Origin: Blastocatellia bacterium
GTDB taxonomy: Bacteria; Acidobacteriota; Blastocatellia; HR10
Direction: 5' to 3'
Assembly (NCBI GenBank): GCA_035573895.1
Contig: DATLZR010000009.1
Location: 1 to 64,000 of the forward strand
DNA length: 64,000 bases
Below are positions 1-8,253 of this stretch, piece by piece. Both the position numbers and the translations under genes were made by a program. The first letter of the stretch is position 1. The number at the start of each line of letters is the position of its first letter. The notes under the pieces are model-generated. The model was not told where the DNA came from. It saw nothing but the letters and a program-made list of their open reading frames with translations, and searched no databases.

Positions 1-53
1 CGGCCCGCCGTTTCCGCGATTAGCCCTCCCCCGCAGCATCCCTGTGCATAGAC

Positions 54-1001
54 TTACTCAGCCGGAGCGGGAAGCAATCCCTTGATCTGGCGTGCGACGC
101 GATGAACCTCCTCGGCATCCGCCAGGGCGATCAGGAAGAACTTGTACCCGTTGTGAATGCACATGAGTCCGTTGGCAAACAGCCAGATACTGCTCAGGAC
201 GGGATTCCCGCCGAGGATCAGATCAATGGGCATTCCCACGATTCGTGAGGGATTCAGACTTTCGGCAATGAGCGTCCCTCCCAGGGTCACGCTGAAGACG
301 CCAAGCAGCGGCGCACCAACATACTTCACGACGTTTCGTTGAAACTCACATCGGGTTTTCTCAACATCTGACAGCCGCCCCTCGGCCAGGAGTCGTTCTT
401 GCTCCTTCAGGTAGTCAACATACTTCTCCGTGAGCCTGCGCAAAGCGTAGGGAGCCAGGGCGCTATGGAAGAACCAGTGCTGCCCCGCCGTCAGGCCGAG
501 CAAGGTTGCGTCCAGACGGGCGAATGCCGTTGCCGCCCGAACTCCGGTGATGACGGAGACTGTCACAGCCACGACTTTTCCCGGATTGCTCGAGGCCCAC
601 GTTCGGGCTCGATTCACCGCGGCTCGAACGGACTCGGTTGTCCGACCGGCTTCCTCCATCCACTCGGAAAAGCTCTCCCACCGCCGATAGTGCTTTTCAA
701 TTTCTCGCTTGACTTCCTCGGCTTTCTCTCCGGCTACCTGACTGCCGGTCTTGAGGACCTCCTCCACTTTGCTCGCCGTCGCTTTGACCGTTTCGCTGAT
801 CCGACGTTCAGCATCGAGCCGCTCATACTCCTGGCGGGCGTGCTCGATTCCGGTCATGATCACGGTACCGGCTTTGCGGGCCACATCACTGGCCATCTCG
901 CCGGCCTGCTCGACCTTTTCCCGGAGGCGAAATTTTTCATCCAGCTCCCGGGCGGTCTCGCTCAATGCTTTCTTCCACTCCTCGATCTTTTTAGTCGCCA
1001 T
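54..1001 (-). CDS. unknown coiled-coil membrane protein
   Basis: Not recognised as a named family. The 315-residue product starts with about 130 charged residues rich in Glu, Lys, Arg and Ala, typical of an amphipathic helix or coiled coil. A membrane region follows, with hydrophobic stretches near residues 142-165, 170-185, 230-248 and 262-290, and the C-terminal tail is short and charged. The start at 1001 is supported by a GAGGAGG ribosome-binding site 8-9 bases upstream. It is transcribed away from uvrA and no operon partner is visible to its left within the window. The layout (soluble helical N-terminus, several membrane helices) suggests an envelope-associated protein, but nothing supports a specific function. 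Confidence 0.75.
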   Translation of the reverse strand: MATKKIEEWKKALSETARELDEKFRLREKVEQAGEMASDVARKAGTVIMTGIEHARQEYERLDAERRISETVKATASKVEEVLKTGSQVAGEKAEEVKREIEKHYRRWESFSEWMEEAGRTTESVRAAVNRARTWASSNPGKVVAVTVSVITGVRAATAFARLDATLLGLTAGQHWFFHSALAPYALRRLTEKYVDYLKEQERLLAEGRLSDVEKTRCEFQRNVVKYVGAPLLGVFSVTLGGTLIAESLNPSRIVGMPIDLILGGNPVLSSIWLFANGLMCIHNGYKFFLIALADAEEVHRVARQIKGLLPAPAE

Positions 1002-1219
1002 TGTGTCATCCTCCTCGTTGCGAAGCCGATACCGATGAACAAATCTCGACCTGATCTACGATCAAGCGCCGATCACGGTTCCCGCAACCATTTTATCACA
1101 GGATGAGGCGGTGGCCCGCGCCTTGCCGACTAATTAAATTTCGGCTGGCTTCATTCCTCTTTTGATTCGGATTCGACGAGGGAGAACGCCTGTCGCCCAC
1201 GCGACTCATGCGCGGTCAA

Positions 1220-1249
1220 TTGATGGTCGCTTGGTGCCTGCCGTATACT
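1220..1249 (+). promoter_or_regulatory. uvrA promoter, short leader
   Basis: TTGATG at 1220-1225, an 18-base spacer and TATACT at 1244-1249. The -10 ends 14 bases before the chosen uvrA ATG, so the predicted leader is about 8 nt, and no Shine-Dalgarno sequence is present. Pattern match only. Confidence 0.5.
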
Positions 1250-1263
1250 TGGCCGTTACGATC

Positions 1264-4080
1264 ATGAGTTCGAAAGACGTCATACGAGTCCGGGGCGCGC
1301 GAGTACACAATTTGAAGAACATCACCTGTGAGATTCCGCTCAGGAGTCTCACGGTGATCACCGGCGTGTCGGGCTCCGGCAAGTCGAGCTTGGCCTTTGA
1401 TACTCTCTATGCCGAAGGACAGCGGCGTTACGTCGAGTCCCTTTCGGCCTATGCTCGCCAATTCCTCGAACGGATGAGCAAACCCGATGTGGATGAGATC
1501 ACCGGTCTTTGTCCGGCAATTGCGATTCAACAAAAGCCACTCACGCGAAATCCCCGGTCAACGGTGGCCACGCAGACGGAGATCTACGACTACCTGCGAC
1601 TTCTCTTTTCGCGGATCGGGAGAACGTATTGTCTCACCTGCGGAGTTGAGGTCACTCGGGACACGCCGGAGTCCATCGCCGATGAAGTCCTTCGCCTTCC
1701 GACGGGCACGAGGTTTTACGTCCTCTTCCCTCTGCCGCCGTCTTCGGGCGACGGTCGGGGGACGTCGCGGTCGAGCACCGGTGAGCCGACCGTGCGTGCG
1801 ATTCAGGCCCAACTGCTATCGCTCATGCAGCGAGGTTTCACTCGATTTTATGTGGAGAATCAGATCTACGATCTCACCGGCGTGGAGCGTCTTCCCGTCG
1901 AGACTCTCCATAGGGTGAGCGTCCTCGTTGACCGTCTCACCGTTCACCCCACCATCCGTTCTCGATTGGTAGATTCTCTCGAAGTCTGCTATCGCGAAGG
2001 CGGTGGGCAGGCCGAAATCGTAATCCTCGATGATCCCCCGCAGCGTCGGCGGTACTCGGACTCTCTCTCCTGCTCGCAGTGCGGTCGCTCCTATCCCTCA
2101 CCTGACCCACAACTCTTCAGTTTTAACAGCGCCTATGGAGCCTGCCCCACCTGTCAGGGATTCGGCAACACGATCACGCTCGATCTCGATCTCGTCATTC
2201 CCAATCGTCGTCTCTCCCTGAGAGACGGCGCGATTGAACCGTGGACGAAGGCCCAGTTCGCCTGGGCGCAGGACGAGCTGATCGAGTTCTGCGAGCGCAA
2301 CGGAATCCCTGTGGATGTCCCCTTCGAGGAGTTATCGCCCCTCCATCAACGATGGGTCATCGAAGGGAAAGGGCGTTTCGGAGGAGTTCGCGGTTTCTTC
2401 GACTGGCTGGAGACGAAAAAATACAAAGTCCACGTGCGCGTCTTCCTCAGCAAATACCGGGGCTATAACACCTGCCCGACCTGTCAGGGCTCGCGCCTGC
2501 GGCCGGAAGCCCATGCCGTTCGCCTGGGCGGAAAATCCCTGCCGGAAGTGTGCGCCATGACCATCGCCCAGTGCGCTCGCTTTTTCGAGCAACTCTCGCT
2601 CACGGACTACGAACGGACGGTCAGCGAGCGCCTTCGCTGGGAGATTACCGAGCGGTTGCGATTTCTCATCGGCGTGGGACTGGATTATCTCACGCTGGAC
2701 CGTCTCTCTTCCACTTTGTCCGGAGGGGAAGCCCAACGCATTCAGCTCGCCACCAATCTCGGATCGTCGCTCGTGGGCACACTTTATATCCTGGACGAAC
2801 CCAGCATCGGGCTCCATCCCCGCGACACCGACAAACTCATCGCCATTTTGAAAAATCTCCGAGATATCGGCAACACCGTTGTCGTAGTCGAACATGATCC
2901 GGAGATGATTCTCGCCGCCGATCACGTCATTGATCTCGGCCCCGGTGCGGGAGAATTTGGCGGCGACGTTGTGTTTCAGGGACCTGTGGAGGAACTGGTT
3001 CGGTCGCCCACCTCACTCACCGCAAAGTATCTTCGAGGTGAAATGACAATCCCCGTGCCCCGATATCGTCGGCCTCCCGGAGACAAGAAACTGATCATCC
3101 GAGGGGCGAGGGCCAACAATCTCAAGTCGCTCGATGTCGCTATCCCGCTCGGACTTTTCGTTTGCGTGACCGGCGTATCGGGATCCGGGAAATCAACGCT
3201 CGTTTATGATGTCCTCTATGCCAATCTGATGAAGCAACGGGGCCAGTGGGATCAACCTGCCGGAGCCGTCACGTCCATCTCGGGAGGAGAACACCTCAAA
3301 GAGATCATCCTCGTGGATCAATCGCCCATCGGACGCACGCCACGGTCAAATCCGGCTACCTACGTTAAGTTTTACGATGGGATTCGTGATCTTTTCGCCT
3401 CCACCCGCGAGGCTCGAAGTCGGGGTCTAACACCGGGTCATTTCTCTTTCAACATGGGCGGAGGCCGCTGCGATGCCTGCGAGGGGAAAGGGACGGTTAC
3501 GGTGGAAATGCAGTTTCTCGCCGACATTGAACTTGTCTGTGATGAATGCAAGGGCACCCGGTTCAAACCTTTTGTCCTCGACGTCAAATACAAAGGGAAA
3601 ACCATCCACGATGTTCTCAACATGACGGTGCACGAAGCCATGCAATTTTTCGCCGATTGCCCGAGGATTCAGAAGAAACTCGCTGTCCTCGAGGAAATAG
3701 GTCTGGGATACCTGAGATTGGGCCAGTCGGCCACCACTCTTTCCGGAGGCGAAGCCCAACGGGTGAAACTGGCGGCGTATCTGGCCAGAGGGGAAAGCGA
3801 GAGAACTCTATACATTTTCGACGAACCCACCATTGGGCTACACTTCGACGACATCAATAAGTTGCTCGGCGCCTTTCGTCGCCTCCTGGCGGCGGGAGCC
3901 TCGCTTCTGGTCATCGAACACAACCTGGAGGTCATCAAGTCAGCCGATTGGATCATTGATCTGGGACCGGAAGGAGGAGAGAGAGGAGGATCGCTCGTCG
4001 CCGAAGGTCCTCCGGAACATATTGCCCGAGTACCACATTCCCACACGGGGCGGTATCTCGCTCGCGTACTCGGCTTGTGA
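1264..4080 (+). CDS. uvrA: excinuclease ABC subunit A
   Basis: Damage-recognition ATPase of nucleotide excision repair, acting with UvrB and UvrC on bulky DNA lesions. It carries two ABC ATPase modules: a first Walker A GVSGSGKSS near residue 35, a second GVSGSGKST near residue 640, and two LSGGEAQR signatures. Both zinc modules are visible as CxxC pairs, CSQCG/CPTCQG in the first half and CDACEGKG/CDECKG in the second. The ATG at 1264 gives 938 residues and the family-typical opening IRVRGARVHNLKN. An in-frame TTG at 1162 would add 34 unconserved residues and lies upstream of the predicted promoter. The gene appears monocistronic; uvrB and uvrC are not in the window. Identity is certain from the motifs; only the start is arguable. 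Confidence 0.98.
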   Translation: MSSKDVIRVRGARVHNLKNITCEIPLRSLTVITGVSGSGKSSLAFDTLYAEGQRRYVESLSAYARQFLERMSKPDVDEITGLCPAIAIQQKPLTRNPRSTVATQTEIYDYLRLLFSRIGRTYCLTCGVEVTRDTPESIADEVLRLPTGTRFYVLFPLPPSSGDGRGTSRSSTGEPTVRAIQAQLLSLMQRGFTRFYVENQIYDLTGVERLPVETLHRVSVLVDRLTVHPTIRSRLVDSLEVCYREGGGQAEIVILDDPPQRRRYSDSLSCSQCGRSYPSPDPQLFSFNSAYGACPTCQGFGNTITLDLDLVIPNRRLSLRDGAIEPWTKAQFAWAQDELIEFCERNGIPVDVPFEELSPLHQRWVIEGKGRFGGVRGFFDWLETKKYKVHVRVFLSKYRGYNTCPTCQGSRLRPEAHAVRLGGKSLPEVCAMTIAQCARFFEQLSLTDYERTVSERLRWEITERLRFLIGVGLDYLTLDRLSSTLSGGEAQRIQLATNLGSSLVGTLYILDEPSIGLHPRDTDKLIAILKNLRDIGNTVVVVEHDPEMILAADHVIDLGPGAGEFGGDVVFQGPVEELVRSPTSLTAKYLRGEMTIPVPRYRRPPGDKKLIIRGARANNLKSLDVAIPLGLFVCVTGVSGSGKSTLVYDVLYANLMKQRGQWDQPAGAVTSISGGEHLKEIILVDQSPIGRTPRSNPATYVKFYDGIRDLFASTREARSRGLTPGHFSFNMGGGRCDACEGKGTVTVEMQFLADIELVCDECKGTRFKPFVLDVKYKGKTIHDVLNMTVHEAMQFFADCPRIQKKLAVLEEIGLGYLRLGQSATTLSGGEAQRVKLAAYLARGESERTLYIFDEPTIGLHFDDINKLLGAFRRLLAAGASLLVIEHNLEVIKSADWIIDLGPEGGERGGSLVAEGPPEHIARVPHSHTGRYLARVLGL

Positions 4081-4149
4081 CGTCCGGGGACTTCCCGCCG
4101 GGGTGCCAGATGTGCTAGACTCAGCCCGACTTTTACGACGAGGAACATC

Positions 4150-4686
4150 ATGATGAAAAGCGCATTTGCTTTGCTGATCGTCGGTCTTATCGCTGGTGGC
4201 GCTGGCTTCATCGTCAGCCGGATGGATCAATCGAAAAAGTCGGATCACGTGTTCACGGCACTTGACGGAAGTCGAGTTGACCTGAGCGCGCTCAAAGGTA
4301 AGATCGTTGTTCTCTCCTTTGGCGCAACCTGGTGTCCGCCTTGTTGGGAAGAACTCCCCGTTTTAGAGGAACTGGCGGAAAAATACAAAAATCATCCGGT
4401 CGCCTTCTACTGGGTGAGCATTGACGACACGGAGATGTCCGATGAAAAGCTACGCCAGGAACTGAAGGAAAAAGCTCCCCGCTTCGGCTTCCGCGTTCCT
4501 GTCTTGCGGGACCCTGAGGCCGGATTGCTCGTCGAACACAAAGTAGACGGCGTTCCCGCGTTGCTCATCTTCGACCGAGAGGGCAAGCTCGTCGGCCAAC
4601 CGCATCTGGGGTTCGATGGCCGGGAAGCCTTCCTGAGGGATCTCAGTACGACCATAGACTCGCTGCTGAAGAGGATCCAACCGTGA
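4150..4686 (+). CDS. TlpA-family membrane-anchored thioredoxin
   Basis: Predicted thiol-disulfide oxidoreductase of the TlpA/ResA type, facing the periplasm. Residues 4-22 form a hydrophobic signal anchor followed by a thioredoxin fold. The active site is CPPC within ATWCPPC at about residues 58-64, and a cis-Pro is present in VDGVPALLIFD. The 178-residue length is normal for the family. ATG 4150 is preceded by GAGGAA at suitable spacing. It opens a four-gene run in which every junction is a 4-base stop/start overlap (with purC, then cvpA, then the Fis-type protein), so translation is probably coupled. Its redox partner is unknown; cytochrome c maturation is one common role of the family, but no ccm genes are nearby. 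Confidence 0.9.
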   Translation: MMKSAFALLIVGLIAGGAGFIVSRMDQSKKSDHVFTALDGSRVDLSALKGKIVVLSFGATWCPPCWEELPVLEELAEKYKNHPVAFYWVSIDDTEMSDEKLRQELKEKAPRFGFRVPVLRDPEAGLLVEHKVDGVPALLIFDREGKLVGQPHLGFDGREAFLRDLSTTIDSLLKRIQP

Positions 4687-5588
4687 CGAATAACGCATCC
4701 GCTGTTATGGAGACGCACATCCCCGTTCTGCCGCTCCTCCGGCGGGGAAAGGTGAGGGATATTTATGCCATTGGAGATGATCGGTTGCTGATTGTCGCCA
4801 CCGACCGAATTTCCGCCTTCGATGTCGTACTACCGACGGGAATTCCTCACAAAGGGAAGGTCCTGACCCAGCTCTCCCGCTTCTGGTTCCAGAAAATGCA
4901 ATCGCTCGTGCCTAACCACCTGATCACAACCGTTCCCTGGGAGGTGGACGAGCGTCTGAAACCCTACCGGGATGTGCTCTGGCAAAGGAGCATGATCGTG
5001 TGGCGCACTGAGGTTGTTCCCATCGAGTGCGTCGTGCGGGGTTATCTGGCAGGGTCCGGCTGGAAGGAATACAGAGAGTCGGGCTCCGTCTGTGGTGTGA
5101 AGCTCCCGCCCGGTTTGATGGAATCGGCGAAACTCCCGGAACCCATCTTCACCCCGGCAACTAAGGCCGAAGAGGGCCATGACCTCAACATTAGCGAAGC
5201 GGAGATGGCCCGTCGGATCGGTTCGGAACTGACCCAGAAACTCAAGCACCTGAGCCTGACCATCTACAGTCAGGCGGCTGCTCACGCCCTCGAGCGTGGT
5301 ATCATCCTCTGTGATACCAAATTCGAGTTCGGCGTGCGGGATGGACAGATCATCTGGATTGACGAAGCCCTCACGCCGGATTCGTCGCGATTCTGGGCCG
5401 TGGCTGACTATCGCCCGGGAATCCCCCAACCGTCTTTCGATAAACAGTACGTGCGCGATTATCTGGAGACCATTGGATGGAACAAAGAACCTCCAGCTCC
5501 CCCGCTTCCCGATGAGATTGTTGAGAAAACCTCTTCGAAGTACCTGATGGCATACCGCATCCTCACGGGCGAAGAGTTGACGGTATGA
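4683..5588 (+). CDS. purC: SAICAR synthase (purine biosynthesis)
   Basis: Phosphoribosylaminoimidazole-succinocarboxamide synthase, which joins aspartate to CAIR in an ATP-dependent step of purine biosynthesis. Family motifs include RRGKVRDIYAIGDDRLLIVATDRISAFD split over the N-terminal lobe, VVRGYLAGSGW in the middle, and TKAEEGHD followed later by DTKFEFG and DEALTPDSSRFW. The length of 301 is standard for the long bacterial form. Start choice: GTG 4683 overlaps the thioredoxin stop (GTGA), and ATG 4707 in the same frame would remove eight residues and is also plausible. The downstream overlap with cvpA at 5585 recalls the common purine-cvpA linkage in bacteria. Confidence 0.97.
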   Translation: MTNNASAVMETHIPVLPLLRRGKVRDIYAIGDDRLLIVATDRISAFDVVLPTGIPHKGKVLTQLSRFWFQKMQSLVPNHLITTVPWEVDERLKPYRDVLWQRSMIVWRTEVVPIECVVRGYLAGSGWKEYRESGSVCGVKLPPGLMESAKLPEPIFTPATKAEEGHDLNISEAEMARRIGSELTQKLKHLSLTIYSQAAAHALERGIILCDTKFEFGVRDGQIIWIDEALTPDSSRFWAVADYRPGIPQPSFDKQYVRDYLETIGWNKEPPAPPLPDEIVEKTSSKYLMAYRILTGEELTV

Positions 5589-6133
5589 GCGTAACCGACA
5601 TTGCGATTCTTTTCATCATGGCAATTTCGACGCTCATCGGATTTGCCCGAGGGTTGCTGCGAAGTACGCTGACGACGGCAGCCGCCTTGGGAGGGATCGT
5701 CGTGGCGGCTTCGCACTACCCCCGGCTGGCTGGTGTTGTGCGACCGGCGTTTGAAACCGATCTCGTGGCCAACCTGACGGCCTTCCTGACCATTTACCTT
5801 GCTGTTCTGGTGGTCGCCTTCGTTGTTTCACGCTTGCTGCGACGGACCCTGGAGAAGGCACGCCTTGGATGGCTTGATTCCCTCGGCGGCGCGGCCTTCG
5901 GACTGGCGCGAGGGTGGGTCGCCTGTTCCGTCGCCTATCTGGCCCTGCTGGCTTTCCCCCTCAAGACCGAAATCATCCATCCCTCAATCACCAAACCTTA
6001 TCTGGAGCGAGGAGTAGCTCTGCTCAGCCAGCTCATCACGGATGAACTGCGTCAGACGCTTCACCCCAAAGAGTCCGTGCCGGGTAAGGAACCGACTCAT
6101 CCCTCCACCCAGAGAAAGGATGCGCGGGCATGA
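5585..6133 (+). CDS. cvpA: CvpA family membrane protein
   Basis: Member of the CvpA/colicin V production family, a small integral membrane protein with about four predicted helices (near residues 4-22, 28-46, 60-84 and 98-120) and the conserved glycine-rich N-terminal segment IGFARGLLR. Known members sit next to purine genes and have been linked to envelope homeostasis; the molecular role is unsettled. The start overlaps the purC stop by ATGA, and its own stop overlaps the next gene in the same way. The C-terminal 30 residues are hydrophilic and unconserved. Confidence 0.88.
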   Translation: MSVTDIAILFIMAISTLIGFARGLLRSTLTTAAALGGIVVAASHYPRLAGVVRPAFETDLVANLTAFLTIYLAVLVVAFVVSRLLRRTLEKARLGWLDSLGGAAFGLARGWVACSVAYLALLAFPLKTEIIHPSITKPYLERGVALLSQLITDELRQTLHPKESVPGKEPTHPSTQRKDARA

Positions 6134-6375
6134 GAGAATCACTCGAACGTCTTGTTGACGAAATGGTCGAGCGGGGAATTCGTTTCGAGGATGCCGTCCG
6201 CGAGTTCGAGATGATGTTCATTGTTAAAGTGATGGAGCGCCATCGGGGCAACATCTCTCGCACGGCCCGCGAATTGGGCATCCACCGCAATACTTTGCGC
6301 TCGCGCCTGAAAGCCTATCGCGCCCGCTTCCGCACTTCTCCGGGGATGAGTACCGCCGACGACAGACTCTCATAA
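6130..6375 (+). CDS. Fis-type helix-turn-helix protein
   Basis: Small 81-residue DNA-binding protein. Residues about 36-64 (motif RGNISRTARELGIHRNTLRSRL) match the Fis/NtrC C-terminal helix-turn-helix that also ends bacterial enhancer-binding proteins; the motif is cited in words here because the key residues are ISRTA, LGI and RNTLR. The N-terminal half is acidic and helical and could form the Fis dimer interface. It overlaps cvpA by ATGA and is the last gene of the thioredoxin-purC-cvpA run. Whether it is a nucleoid protein or a local regulator cannot be told from the sequence. Confidence 0.85.
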   Translation: MRESLERLVDEMVERGIRFEDAVREFEMMFIVKVMERHRGNISRTARELGIHRNTLRSRLKAYRARFRTSPGMSTADDRLS

Positions 6376-6492
6376 CCGAAGAACTCATCTCTTAGCGCTC
6401 GCTACGCTCGTATCCCTCGCCAGCGCCTCTGACGGTTTCCTTACCAGCCTTGTGGAACGGACGCCGTCTACTTTCACCTTTTGCCCGCTTCA

Positions 6493-6975
6493 TTAGAGCT
6501 TGTAGCCAAATTTCCGTAAAAGAGCTTTCCGCGAATCCCGGTCTGCTTCCGTTTCGACCCCCTTCGAGGCAAATCCATCAATGACGCCGAGAATGCCCCG
6601 ACCCTGATCCGTTTCCGCAACGATCACCTGGACGGGATTTGCCGTGGCACAGTGAATCGTACAGACCTCCTGGCAGGCTTTGATCGCATTGAGGAAGTTG
6701 ATGGGATAGGCTTCGCGCAGCAGGACGACAAACGTGTGACCGGCGCTGAGTGCAAGCGCATTCTTGACGGCTACCGCCCGCAATTCCTCATCGTTGCCCT
6801 CGGTTCGTATGAGGCAGGGTCCCGATGCCTCGCAAAACGCGATCCCGAACTTAACCTGCGGTGACGTCGTCACCATGATCTCGTAAAGGTCCTCCACCGT
6901 CTTGATGAAATGAGCGTGTCCTACAATGATGTTGCAGCCCGATGGAATTTCTAACGTCACGCTTATCAGTTCCAT
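6493..6975 (-). CDS. adenosine-specific-kinase-like protein (DUF355)
   Basis: Matches from memory the small family annotated as adenosine-specific kinase (COG1839), common in archaea and thermophiles and structurally known with bound adenylate. The 160-residue protein contains the conserved blocks [37 protein letters not shown], a central [18 protein letters not shown] region, and [10 protein letters not shown] followed by [13 protein letters not shown] 6975 is chosen because a GAGGAGG site sits 4-5 bases upstream; an ATG 15 bases earlier lies upstream of that site. It is a single gene, convergent with the preceding operon. Catalytic activity in bacteria is not firmly established. Confidence 0.85.
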   Translation of the reverse strand: MELISVTLEIPSGCNIIVGHAHFIKTVEDLYEIMVTTSPQVKFGIAFCEASGPCLIRTEGNDEELRAVAVKNALALSAGHTFVVLLREAYPINFLNAIKACQEVCTIHCATANPVQVIVAETDQGRGILGVIDGFASKGVETEADRDSRKALLRKFGYKL

Positions 6976-7371
6976 TTTGCCTCCTCTCATTTAAGGCTTC
7001 AGGCATGGATGCAGACGCGCACCTTGACCGATGATTTTGGTGCACATCTGCCGTCAATCGAAATGCTCCTGTTGCCATGTATGGCTGCGGATAGTTCATG
7101 AGCATTCCCACAAAATCTAACGCAGACTTTCCCTTCTGCGTCAAGCGACGCTTCCACCTCCAGCCTATCGGAGAGTGTCCGATAGGTGATCGCAGAATAA
7201 GCTGTCCGGGCCAGCCACGTGAAGCAGTCCGCGCTGAATCCCCGCTCGGTGGGGTTTATAAAACCGGGAAAATGCTCTAGACTATCGGTCGTTTTATGGT
7301 GACTTGGATAATGTCAGGCAGGGAGTCCGCCATTAAAAACTGACATGTGAGAATGCGGAGCGGCTTTTGAA
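6976..7371. other. intergenic, one perfect inverted repeat
   Basis: No convincing gene in these 396 bases. The only clear structure is the 9-bp inverted repeat at 7164-7186. A short GC hairpin (CCCC, 7-base loop, GGGG, then TTTAT) near 7239-7259 is too weak to call a terminator. Confidence 0.5.
7164..7186. repeat. 9-bp perfect inverted repeat
   Basis: CCTATCGGA, five bases (GAGTG), TCCGATAGG. It lies about 190 bases upstream of the DUF355 gene start and about 190 upstream of the decayed coiled-coil gene. No T-run follows on either strand, so an operator or processed hairpin is more likely than a terminator. Confidence 0.5.
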
Positions 7372-7741
7372 GTGCACGATTACATAGATCTAGTCAGGCT
7401 TCTTGCGGACTACCCGAAGTGCAGGGCAGAACTGCGACGCTGGCTTATGAGGGATGGATTGGTTGATCTGGTGGAAGGTGCCAGAGAAACGGCTGAGATA
7501 CATCGCGGGAGGGAAAAACGAATGGGTCGTGTTGAGGAGCAGCCTGTCGTTCTGACGGTGGCTCACGATCGCACCGAAGAAAGACTAAGTTGGGCGCAGG
7601 AGCAGATAGCACTCGTTGCTGGGGCTGAACGCCACGCCCCGACAAACAGCCGACCTGGCCTAGGTTAACAAGCGGCTCACCGATGTGGTCGCCGGCATCA
7701 AGGATCGGATGCCGGAACCAATCGTCGGGGAAGATGACTGA
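7372..7741 (+). pseudogene. decayed coiled-coil gene (DUF3782-like)
   Basis: A GTG-initiated frame (7372-7668) encodes a helical stretch, with DRTEERLSWAQEQI resembling the RTEERL-x-EEQI heptads of the repetitive coiled-coil N-termini seen in DUF3782-type proteins. That frame then loses sense. A +1 frame takes over with RQTADLA, an in-frame TAG at 7661-7663, and a sensible 25-codon tail (VNKRLTDVVAGIKDRM...) ending at TGA 7739-7741. The heptad pattern continuing across a frame change plus a stop is best explained by decay. The family assignment is from memory, and the nuclease-like C-terminal domain usual for such proteins is absent. Confidence 0.45.
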
Positions 7742-7859
7742 AGAGGAATTCGCACCCACAACGGAGCGATGGTGGAGGAAAGCCCGATCGCTCTCAGGGA
7801 GTAGGCGGTGGGGGCCAGGACCACGTGGCAAGTCCGTGGGGTTATAACGGGATGGAACT

Positions 7860-8135
7860 ATGATGGACGAACGAGAGTTTTATTGCGAACGCGAGGAGGT
7901 TAAGATTGCTGCCTATGAATGCCCGCACTGTCGTGTAAAAGCTGACTACCGGATTCGCTGGATCCGACGGACGAAAAAGAAGTCGCTTCCCTCCTGGGCA
8001 GGCGAGGAGGATCGGCAGAAATTTCAAAAAGCTCGCGATCATATGGTTCGGGTGGATGACGTCCTCACCTGTCGGAACGAACGATGCCGTCGGCGTTTTG
8101 ACATTCCCAGCCTTCAAACTGTTGTTTTCCTTTAA
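7860..8135 (+). CDS. small zinc-ribbon protein, unknown
   Basis: A 91-residue hydrophilic protein with two cysteine pairs, CPHC at about residues 21-24 and CRNERC at about 71-76, separated by a basic, Trp-containing segment. This is the spacing expected of a single zinc ribbon. There is no signal peptide or membrane segment. Two adjacent ATG codons at 7860 and 7863 are possible starts, with only a weak purine-rich stretch upstream. It lies 118 bases before the UbiD gene in the same direction, so co-transcription is possible. Function unknown; a nucleic-acid-binding or metallochaperone role would be a guess. Confidence 0.6.
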   Translation: MMDEREFYCEREEVKIAAYECPHCRVKADYRIRWIRRTKKKSLPSWAGEEDRQKFQKARDHMVRVDDVLTCRNERCRRRFDIPSLQTVVFL

Positions 8136-8253
8136 CAAAGGAAGAGGAACGTGTCCCTGTGTTTGCTCGCAGCCGAACGTCAAAAGCTTCACCAACGCTC
8201 CCGGATGAAGCGAAGCTGTGCAAGTCCCAAAAAATCTAGGTCCGCTGCCTGTG

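Noticed and set aside
1162-1263. Longer uvrA start at TTG 1162
   Set aside because: The added residues are not family-like and the predicted promoter lies inside this stretch.
7445-7831. Minus-strand 128-codon frame opposite the decayed coiled-coil gene
   Set aside because: Pro/Arg/His-rich shadow composition; the plus-strand heptads explain the region better.
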